From: Cytophagales bacterium
Lineage (GTDB): Bacteria; Bacteroidota; Bacteroidia; Cytophagales; Thermoflexibacteraceae
Length of the DNA stretch: 64,000 nt
Reading direction: 5' to 3'
Assembly: GCA_013299115.1 (NCBI GenBank)
Contig: JAAFKA010000003.1
Span: 123,394 to 187,393, forward strand
In this document: positions 51,784 through 59,168 of the stretch, piece after piece
How the letters are laid out: each line of letters opens with the position of its first letter
How positions within the stretch are numbered: the first letter of the stretch is position 1
The notes under the pieces: model-generated
Told to the model about the DNA's origin: nothing
Databases searched by the model: none
The model's input: the letters and a program-made list of their open reading frames with translations, nothing else
Made by a program: the position numbers and the translations under genes

Positions 51784-54417
51784 CTATTTTCTCGTAATGA
51801 TTAGCTGCCCATTGTGCTTGCCCGCAACGCCTTTTACTTTTTGTTTTTCATCTAAGACAAAAGTATAAATGCCGCCATCGGGCAAGAAAAAGTCGGTGTC
51901 GGACAAGAAACGCAAAGGTGTATCGTGAATAGCATTTTCCATATAAATCCACAATTCTTTGCCTTTCACATAAATACTGTCAATTTCTCCGCCACTTTCC
52001 ACATAAAAACCTTTGTATTTTTCAAACAAGGCTGTTGATAATTCGTGCAAAGTTAGTTTTTGGGCTGTTCGGCTTTTGTCGTCTGTCCAGATTTCGTAGC
52101 CCGAAATTTTGCCTTCTGCATTGCGAACAAACTGCTTTTCGGTGTTGCCCTCAATATTTACAAACCTGTCGGGACTGATAAAGTGCATTTGCCATTCGTT
52201 GCCCAAAGCTGTGTAATAGAGTTGGTTATTTTTTTCTGTAATGCTCGTAACATTGTTTCGGTCTTTGTAGTAGCCTATGTATTCGGCATATTTTTCGGGG
52301 GCAACTGCAAAACTGCTCTTGCTGACAATGTTTTTGGGCTTTTCAAAACCTTCCCACTCATAAGCCATTGCCACTGCATTGATAATTTCCTCAAACAGTG
52401 CGGGGTCGTCATCGGAGTTTACAAACACCACCACGCCTTTGCCTCCTTCAAAACTACCTATGTATTTGCCCGAAAAACCAGGATTGCCTGCCCCATGCTG
52501 AAAATATTTTACACCATTGATGTCGTCTATAAAAAATCCCATACTTGCTTTTTCGTCATGGTAAGGTGTCATGGCAATTTCGGCAGTTTGTTTGTTTAGC
52601 AACGTGCCTGCATCTCCTCGCAAGGCTTTTTGGAGGTTGATAATCAGGTTGGCAATGTCCGTAGGTGTAGTCCAAAGTCCTGCTGCTGCTTGTTCGGGCT
52701 GCACCGTAAAGTTGCCTTCTATGGCTTGGTCTTGGCGTATGGTGGTGTAGCCTGTTGCCAACAAAGGCAGTTTTTCATCGGGAGGAGGTTGGGCAAAAAA
52801 ACTGCTTTTCATACCCAAAGGCTGCAAAATTTGCTTGGTCATGTAGGCGTTGTAGTCTTGTTGGGTGAAATCCATCAGCACTTGTTGGCTCAACATGGTG
52901 CCACCACCCGAATATTTAAACCGAAGTCCTGGCTCAAACAGCGAAGTGATAGGGGGCAAAGCTGCGGGTTTTTCGCCTTTCAAAATTTGCAACACCGTAG
53001 GAATTTGCTCATTTCTTTTGTAACCATAAATCCCAAAACCATGTGTGTTTAGCCCTGCCGAATGACTTAACAGTTGGGCTAAGGTAATTTTTCTGCCTTT
53101 GGTTTTGTCATTGTAGGGAAATTTCCACGAGGTAAGGTAATTGTTGATGTCGCAAAATAAATTGATTTTCTTTTCTTGGTGGAGTTGCAACAAAGCAAGG
53201 GCATGAACCGACTTGCTAATAGAACCTGGTTGAAAAATTGTTTCAGGTGTAACAGGGCGTTGTGTTGCCACATCTACCCAGCCATAGCCTTTTGCCCACT
53301 CAATTTTGTAGTCGTTGATGACTGCAATGCTCAATCCTTTGACGTTGTAATGCTTCATTCTCTCCTCCAAAAAAGTCAATTTTTTGTCTGCAATTTGGTA
53401 TTTTACCAAACTTACCTGTTGTTCCACTTCTTGAATACGTTGCAAAATTTCGGCTTTTGACTGACCTAATTGCTTGGATGCTGGCACAAAAGAGTAGAAA
53501 ATTGCAACCACACCCGCAGCCAAAATCAAAGACAAAGGAATGGAAACAGCCTTATTTTTTCGCATTTTATAGATAAAATTTGAAAAAGCATTTTGGGTTT
53601 GGTTCAAAAATAGCAAATAATTGAGCAAGGTAAAAAAGGTGAAATAAGCCAAAGCCCACAATCGAATATTGGCAGCAGGATTGGTTTTGTTGTCCATAGT
53701 CAAATATTGCAAAGAACTGTAACAATAAGGAAATAGGTAGCCATAAGACGAACTAAGGGCAATCAACGAAGCCAAGAGCAGGGCAAAACCGACTGCAATC
53801 GGGATAATAAAATTTTTGATATGCAAACTCAAAAAATATTGGATAGCCAAAATGGGCAAACTGTTGATAAAAAATTTGAGGTTTGCCTCCAAAAACTCCC
53901 CAAACGGATAGGCAACAGCAGGAAAAGCCACCTCCGAATAGACCAAAGCAGGCAACATCACGACCAGATAAATCCCGATATTGAACAGCACAAAAAACTG
54001 AATGAGCCTCACCAACACCACCACCATTTTTGCCCAAAAAATGACCGACAAACTCTGTGGCGTAACAAAAAGTTGCTTCCACGTATTGTTTCTGTACTCA
54101 ATTTGGGCTATCAGGCTGGCAGCCAACGTGATGCCCAAAGGCAGCAAAAACATAGCCATATATTGCCAGCATTGGTTAAAAGCCTGTTGCCAAACAATAT
54201 CTGTGGTGTGGGCAAGGACGGTTTTGCTTTTTTGCAGCAGCCGCGCCGCCAGCATAATAACAGGTATGAAAAAACCGCCAATCAGCGTAAGCCAATCTAC
54301 GGCACTCCGCCGAGTTTTCAGCCACTCACTTTGGATACTGTGGAGGAAGTGTAGCTGGAGTGTGGATTGTAGTCCCCCCTTTTTTCTTGTTGTTGATTTG
54401 TGTTTTTCATTTGGCAA
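51784..54417 (-). CDS. ABC-2 permease fused to a beta-lactamase-family serine hydrolase
   Basis: The 877-residue chain joins two unrelated parts. Residues about 20-325 have six hydrophobic segments and the start SIQSEWLKTRRSAVDWLTL typical of ABC-2 exporter permeases. After a coiled linker, residues about 350-700 are a class C beta-lactamase/penicillin-binding-protein-like domain: the S-x-x-K nucleophile in QPGSISKSVHAL near 400-411, the Tyr motif RFKYSGGGTMLS near 500, and the H-x-G motif QHGAGNPGF near 634. A C-terminal beta domain follows. A matching ABC ATPase lies upstream at 58002, with a restriction-modification cassette in between. I know no such standard fusion, so it may be a peptide exporter with a processing domain. 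Confidence 0.85.
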   Translation of the reverse strand: MPNEKHKSTTRKKGGLQSTLQLHFLHSIQSEWLKTRRSAVDWLTLIGGFFIPVIMLAARLLQKSKTVLAHTTDIVWQQAFNQCWQYMAMFLLPLGITLAASLIAQIEYRNNTWKQLFVTPQSLSVIFWAKMVVVLVRLIQFFVLFNIGIYLVVMLPALVYSEVAFPAVAYPFGEFLEANLKFFINSLPILAIQYFLSLHIKNFIIPIAVGFALLLASLIALSSSYGYLFPYCYSSLQYLTMDNKTNPAANIRLWALAYFTFFTLLNYLLFLNQTQNAFSNFIYKMRKNKAVSIPLSLILAAGVVAIFYSFVPASKQLGQSKAEILQRIQEVEQQVSLVKYQIADKKLTFLEERMKHYNVKGLSIAVINDYKIEWAKGYGWVDVATQRPVTPETIFQPGSISKSVHALALLQLHQEKKINLFCDINNYLTSWKFPYNDKTKGRKITLAQLLSHSAGLNTHGFGIYGYKRNEQIPTVLQILKGEKPAALPPITSLFEPGLRFKYSGGGTMLSQQVLMDFTQQDYNAYMTKQILQPLGMKSSFFAQPPPDEKLPLLATGYTTIRQDQAIEGNFTVQPEQAAAGLWTTPTDIANLIINLQKALRGDAGTLLNKQTAEIAMTPYHDEKASMGFFIDDINGVKYFQHGAGNPGFSGKYIGSFEGGKGVVVFVNSDDDPALFEEIINAVAMAYEWEGFEKPKNIVSKSSFAVAPEKYAEYIGYYKDRNNVTSITEKNNQLYYTALGNEWQMHFISPDRFVNIEGNTEKQFVRNAEGKISGYEIWTDDKSRTAQKLTLHELSTALFEKYKGFYVESGGEIDSIYVKGKELWIYMENAIHDTPLRFLSDTDFFLPDGGIYTFVLDEKQKVKGVAGKHNGQLIITRK

Positions 54418-54473
54418 GTATTTTTTTAGTTCTATTTTTTTTGTAATTTTGTTGTAAAATTACTATTTTAGGT

Positions 54474-54560
54474 AGTGCCACACGAGTAATGCTGCAACCC
54501 CATTAGAACTAACATTTTTCAAAGAAATGTTAGTTCTGAGCATTATAGCTGTGGCACTCC
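54474..54560. repeat. Palindromic repeat, family B, longer form
   Basis: TAGTGCCACACGAGTAATGC at the left is paired with GCATTATAGCTGTGGCACT at the right, enclosing the inner inverted pair AGAACTAACATTT / AAATGTTAGTTCT. The inner arm also occurs at 15812-15855, and the GTGCCACAG end recurs near 34079 and 51694. It lies between the nuclease gene and the permease-hydrolase gene and may be a terminator. Confidence 0.7.
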
Positions 54561-54569
54561 CCTATTTTC

Positions 54570-55958
54570 TTAGCCCCAAAAATCCAGTAAATTCTTCATT
54601 GCTTCCTGAAACAATTTTGGTGCTTTGATACCTAAAATTAATTCGCCATTTCCGTTCAATAAAAAACCAATTTCAATTTCTATCAATTCTTTTTCTTGAC
54701 TTCCATACAATACGACAGTTCTAAGGAGTTGAAAATCAGGGTAATATTTTAGGATATAATTTTGTTCTATGAAATCGTAATTTGCCAATTCTGCAATGCC
54801 CTCTTTGCGAAATTTGTACTTTTTACCCTCAATGTTTATCACTTCATTTCGCCCAAAATCAATTAAAATCAAATCAGGAATGTGTATAATTTGGTCTTTG
54901 TCGCCACTTTTGTACTTTGCTTTGTCCTTGTATTTTGCCAAAGGAATTGCCTCTCCTGCTTTGGTAATAAAATAGCCTTTTTCACTTCCTGCGTGGTTTT
55001 CAAAAATAGAGTAACCTGCTGTAAAATTTTCAACTACCAAATGGACGAAAATTGTCCCTAACTTTTCGCCTTCTGTGTCGTATTTCCAATAATTTATGTT
55101 TAGTTCTACTTTCGGGATTTCCAAATTTTGTAAAGAAATAGCTAATTTATTGGCAATTTGTATGAATTTATTGGTTTTTCCTATGTGTTTTTGTTGCAAA
55201 CCATGTTGTGTTATTTCTAATTTTTTTGCCCAGCCTAATTTTCGTAAAACTGCACAAATAATACTCAAAGCACCAATATTTGGGTCGTGAGAAAGTCCGC
55301 CACTTTTGAAAAGTCTGCCCGAAATCTCTATTTTGTCAGCAAATTTTGTTAGCAAAATACCTACATTTCCTTTGGGTGCTTTTCGCATTTTTGCCTTGCA
55401 CTCAATAATTTCGTCAATAGTCGTAAAAGGTATAAAAATAGTATCGTCTAATTTTTTGCCCAAAATCTCCACGCCTAAAGTCAATAAAAGCCTTGTTCCA
55501 AAAATATACGTTTCTGTTGGCTTTGCTTTTTGCTCTACTTGCAAATTGTAAAGCATTATTTTTTTGATATTAGGATAGTAATTTTCAATGAAAACAAACT
55601 TACTACAACGCTGGTATACGCCTGTATTTCGGCTTTCTTTGTCGTCTGTTTTCGTTTCTTCTATCGCATAAATGGGCGTATCTGTTTGTATAGGCTCTTT
55701 TTCTTGATAAAAAACCAAAAAATCTGTAAAACTCGAATTACCTGAAACAGTTTTTACAAAAACCTTATCAACTTTATTGCAACGAAAGCCTGTAACTTCA
55801 TAAGTGAAAGTAAATTTTTCTTTGTCAAGAATAGGGAAAATTCGCAAACTGTCTATAAAAACTGCAAAACCGTAATCTTTCGCAAACTTTTGAAAAATAG
55901 TTGCCAAAACTTCTTTTTTAGGTCTTTCTTCTGTGAGCAACCAGATGTTATTTTTCAT
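54570..55958 (-). CDS. Probable type II restriction endonuclease
   Basis: The 462-residue protein lies at the end of a three-gene operon with two adenine methyltransferases, with 4 nt between it and the second. Two regions look like PD-(D/E)XK nuclease cores: FTDFLVFYQ ... YAIEETKTDD near 76-104 and IPDLILIDFG ... VINIEGKKY near 350-370. Either could be catalytic. The context makes it the restriction partner; the recognition sequence cannot be predicted. Codon use and A+T content seem slightly higher than in the core genes. Confidence 0.75.
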   Translation of the reverse strand: MKNNIWLLTEERPKKEVLATIFQKFAKDYGFAVFIDSLRIFPILDKEKFTFTYEVTGFRCNKVDKVFVKTVSGNSSFTDFLVFYQEKEPIQTDTPIYAIEETKTDDKESRNTGVYQRCSKFVFIENYYPNIKKIMLYNLQVEQKAKPTETYIFGTRLLLTLGVEILGKKLDDTIFIPFTTIDEIIECKAKMRKAPKGNVGILLTKFADKIEISGRLFKSGGLSHDPNIGALSIICAVLRKLGWAKKLEITQHGLQQKHIGKTNKFIQIANKLAISLQNLEIPKVELNINYWKYDTEGEKLGTIFVHLVVENFTAGYSIFENHAGSEKGYFITKAGEAIPLAKYKDKAKYKSGDKDQIIHIPDLILIDFGRNEVINIEGKKYKFRKEGIAELANYDFIEQNYILKYYPDFQLLRTVVLYGSQEKELIEIEIGFLLNGNGELILGIKAPKLFQEAMKNLLDFWG

Positions 55959-55962
55959 AGAT

Positions 55963-57024
55963 TTATTTTTTCCTTAAAATATAAAGTTGTTCTTTAATTA
56001 CTTTCTTTGTTTTACTTTCCCCATTAGAATTTGATTTAAATCGCAAATAATCAAATTCTACCAATTCCACTTTGCCAAATTGTGCCAAAATAGCTAAAAT
56101 TTTGCTTTCTGGCATAATTCCTTCATTGTTATAGCTCATTACCAAATACTTATAATTTGCATTTTTGGCAATTTGATACAAAGCAACTAAGGCTGTTTCT
56201 GAATTACAAAACTCAGATTTTTGATTTTCATAATTTCGCATACCTGAAACACCTTTTATAATTGGGTTGTCATATTTGGCAATAGTTTCTAATAAATGAT
56301 AATTTGGTGCATATTGTCTTTGGTTATACGGTGGGTCTAAATACAAAATATCTGTCTGAATTTCTGAAATTAATTCAACCGAATTTTGATTAAAAACCTT
56401 GTTTTCTTTGTCATTTGCAATAGTTTCAATAGGTCGCAAAATCATTTTTTTGACTGCCCTTGCATCCCAAATTTTCTGAAAAGCTGCATAAACTCCCGAA
56501 ATATTGGCATAAAATGGTACGGTTTCTATCAAACAAGCCAACAAAATATAATATTCGTTTGCTATCAATAAATTTTCTTGTTTCCAATTTTCAATTTGTA
56601 TTCTTATGCTATCAATAATTTTTCCGTTTTCGTTGCTAAAATACATTCTCGGAATTTCTAAACCTTCCGTTCCTTTTGGCGTGTAATTTTGGAATATAAA
56701 ACCCTCTTTTGGTTCTATACTATTCAAATAATCAATAACTAAATTTAGTGGTTTTGCAAATAGCAAAGTATTTTGAATAGGAAGTTTTGGCAATAATTTT
56801 TCAAAACTTGGAATTTCATTATTTTCAATATATGCTTTTTGCAAAACGTAGGAAAAATACAACAAATCAGAAGAAAAAACTTGATAGCTTTTTTTCTTAA
56901 AAAATTGTCCTACGTTACTTGTCCCTGCAAAAACATCAAAAAAAGACTTACCTACAACACCCTTTGATTGCAAGATTTGATAAATTTTTTCTACCAAATT
57001 TTCTTTATTTCCTATAAAACGCAT
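55963..57024 (-). CDS. D12-class DNA adenine methyltransferase, first
   Basis: The 353-residue enzyme would put a methyl on N6 of adenine. The SAM-binding region reads FFDVFAGTSNVGQFFKK near 24-40, and the catalytic motif IV is LDPPYNQRQYAPNYH near 230-244, of the D-P-P-Y type. The order (SAM motif first, then D-P-P-Y) is the alpha/D12 order of Dam-like enzymes. It follows the other methyltransferase gene by 5 nt and precedes the nuclease by 4 nt. The presence of two methyltransferases suggests an asymmetric recognition site, each strand methylated by one enzyme. Confidence 0.88.
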   Translation of the reverse strand: MRFIGNKENLVEKIYQILQSKGVVGKSFFDVFAGTSNVGQFFKKKSYQVFSSDLLYFSYVLQKAYIENNEIPSFEKLLPKLPIQNTLLFAKPLNLVIDYLNSIEPKEGFIFQNYTPKGTEGLEIPRMYFSNENGKIIDSIRIQIENWKQENLLIANEYYILLACLIETVPFYANISGVYAAFQKIWDARAVKKMILRPIETIANDKENKVFNQNSVELISEIQTDILYLDPPYNQRQYAPNYHLLETIAKYDNPIIKGVSGMRNYENQKSEFCNSETALVALYQIAKNANYKYLVMSYNNEGIMPESKILAILAQFGKVELVEFDYLRFKSNSNGESKTKKVIKEQLYILRKK

Positions 57025-57029
57025 AAATT

Positions 57030-57959
57030 TTATTCAAATAATGTAGGTGTTTTGTAAATTTTTTCAGGTTCATAATTTGTTACCAAAACCTCCACACTTG
57101 CGTCTTTATCTCTTACAAGTGTTTGATAATTCGAGTTTGCATAGTTGGTTTGTATATAATTGATAGTCAAATAGTTATGTTTGGCTATCCAATTTTGCAA
57201 AATTTCATTTTCTTTTCCTTTGTGTACCAAAACATTTGACAAAGCAAATTTTATATTTTTTTGGTGCAAAGTATCCAAAATTTGTAATAATTTATGCTCT
57301 TGTGTTTCATTCCAACCTGTAAAACCACGTTTGCCGTCATTATACGTGCCTGTTGTAATCAAATAAGGTGGGTCGCAATATACCAAATCATTGGAAGTTA
57401 AACCCAACAAATCAAATTTATCGAAATCAGAACAAGTAAATTCTATTGTAGAATTTTGAATTTTGCGGATAAAATGAATTAAATTGGCTTGCATCGTGTC
57501 ATTAAAACTGCTTCTTTCACGACCAAAAGGATTGTTAAACTCGTGAGAATTGTTAAAACGGATTTGATGATTAAAAGAGTAAGCAACTAACACAAATAAA
57601 TCTAATGGGTTTTTATGTTGGTTGTAATGTTCACGAAATTGTTTGTAACCTTCTTCATTTGTCAAAGACAATGCAAACACGTTTATTTGATTTTCAATAT
57701 GTTGTAAAATTTCAGTTAAATTATTTTGTTGAAAACATTGGTACATTTCCACCAAAAACTTCAAATTATCATTGCAAATTATTTTCTCTGCCTTCACATT
57801 CAAACCCACATTGCAACCACCTGCAAACAAATCGACAAAAGTGCTTATATATTTGGGAAATAAGGGCAAAAGTTGGGCTAATAATTTAGACTTTCCACCA
57901 ATATAGTTTAGAGGTGATTTTACTGTTCGTAGGTTTTGCTTTTCTGCTAATGCCTGCAT
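57030..57959 (-). CDS. D12-class DNA adenine methyltransferase, second (Dam-like)
   Basis: From the ATG at 57959 the product is 309 residues. It has the Dam-type motif I in PLNYIGGKSKLLAQLL and VDLFAGGCNVGLNV (near 16-31 and 42-55) and the catalytic CDPPYLITTGTYNDG near 196-210, with the alpha order. It is the first gene of the cassette. The upstream region, between it and the ABC ATPase, holds a TATCTTTG -7 box on the minus strand near 57975, so the cassette has its own promoter. An in-frame GTG at 57995 would add 12 residues. Confidence 0.9.
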   Translation of the reverse strand: MQALAEKQNLRTVKSPLNYIGGKSKLLAQLLPLFPKYISTFVDLFAGGCNVGLNVKAEKIICNDNLKFLVEMYQCFQQNNLTEILQHIENQINVFALSLTNEEGYKQFREHYNQHKNPLDLFVLVAYSFNHQIRFNNSHEFNNPFGRERSSFNDTMQANLIHFIRKIQNSTIEFTCSDFDKFDLLGLTSNDLVYCDPPYLITTGTYNDGKRGFTGWNETQEHKLLQILDTLHQKNIKFALSNVLVHKGKENEILQNWIAKHNYLTINYIQTNYANSNYQTLVRDKDASVEVLVTNYEPEKIYKTPTLFE

Positions 57960-58001
57960 TTTCCTTTGTTTTTTGCAAAGATAAATATTTTTCACAAATA
58001 C

Positions 58002-58907
58002 CTACGCAATCAAATTCATAAAAACACTTTCCAAATCACTATTTTGTGGGCTAACCTCATGGATTTCAACGCCTTGCAGCACCAATGCTTTTACCAATTT
58101 TGCGGTTTGTTCGGCATTTTGCACCTGCACCCAAAGGCTATTTTCCACCATCTTGTGCAAGTAATTAGCGTTGGTCAGGTGGGTAGCAACAGTTTGGTCT
58201 TGATTAGTAGTCAATTTGAGCCAATGCGTAGCCTGTTTTTGTTGCAACAACGAAGGCAGAGAACCCTGAAAAATCCGTTTCCCTTTGTGAATAATGCCCA
58301 CATCTGTTACCAATTTCTCTATTTCAGCCAAAATATGGCTGGAAATCATTATCGTAATTCCCCTTTCTTGGTTAATTTGTTTAATCAATTCACGCATTTC
58401 CACCATTCCATTGGGGTCTAAACCATTGGTGGGTTCGTCTAAAATCAATAGTTTGGGTTGGTGAAGCAAGGCAATGGCAATGCCCAGCCTTTGTTTCATG
58501 CCCAACGAAAAATTGCGTGCAGTTTTGCTGCCTGTGTGTGCCAAACCCACCAAATCAAGCACCTCCGCAATGTTTTTGGTAGGACATTGATAGATTTTCT
58601 GCCAAACCAACAAGTTTTCCGTAGCTGTGAGGTGTTCGTACAGCGAAGGACTTTCTATCACTGCCCCGACTTTACTCAAAATTTCTACCCTGTTTTTGGC
58701 TATGGACTGCCCAAAGAGAATAATGTCGCCTGTTTGCTTTTTCAACAAACCCAAAATTAGTTTCAAGGTTGTGGATTTTCCTGCACCGTTTGCTCCCAAA
58801 AAACCATAAATGCTGCCTTCGGGAACAGCCAAGTCTATGTTAGCCAAAACTTGTTGTCGATTGTCGAAATGGTGGGTAAGGTTAGTAAGCCGAACAGCGT
58901 AAGTCAT
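58002..58907 (-). CDS. ABC-2-type exporter ATP-binding protein
   Basis: The 301-residue ATPase has Walker A FLGANGAGKSTTLKLI near 36-51, the signature NFSLGMKQRLG near 133-143, Walker B LLILDEPTNGLDPNG near 153-167 and the switch His near 190, with a C-terminal extension, the layout of BcrA/NatA/drug-exporter ATPases that pair with ABC-2 permeases. Its natural partner is the ABC-2 domain of the gene at 51784-54417, on the same strand, but the restriction-modification cassette separates them. The first codons are copied as a relic at 25561-25647. Confidence 0.93.
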   Translation of the reverse strand: MTYAVRLTNLTHHFDNRQQVLANIDLAVPEGSIYGFLGANGAGKSTTLKLILGLLKKQTGDIILFGQSIAKNRVEILSKVGAVIESPSLYEHLTATENLLVWQKIYQCPTKNIAEVLDLVGLAHTGSKTARNFSLGMKQRLGIAIALLHQPKLLILDEPTNGLDPNGMVEMRELIKQINQERGITIMISSHILAEIEKLVTDVGIIHKGKRIFQGSLPSLLQQKQATHWLKLTTNQDQTVATHLTNANYLHKMVENSLWVQVQNAEQTAKLVKALVLQGVEIHEVSPQNSDLESVFMNLIA

Positions 58908-59097
58908 TGGAGTTTTTTATGGTTTGACTGGGAGTAAATTACAAAAGTTGCACAAATTAAGTAATATATTGATAATCAATTAGTTGTATAAAAAATAAAA
59001 TAAAAAAATGTTCGAAAATGGGCAATGATTGTACATTTTTGAACTAAATGTATCAAATGATTAACGCAACTTATGTTTATTAATGTTATTTCTCCTA

Positions 59098-59125
59098 ATT
59101 CCAAAACTACCTTCCGATGTGTATA
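59098..59125. repeat. Isolated end of the 114-bp MITE-like element
   Basis: ATTCCAAAACTACCTTCCGA followed by TGTGTATA: matches the right end of the element at 27719-27832 (27805-27832) with four changes. No left end is visible within 200 bp, so it is a remnant. Confidence 0.6.
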
Positions 59126-59168
59126 TGGTTCACTATTTGATGAAAGTTGTTACCAAATTGTAAAGTTT

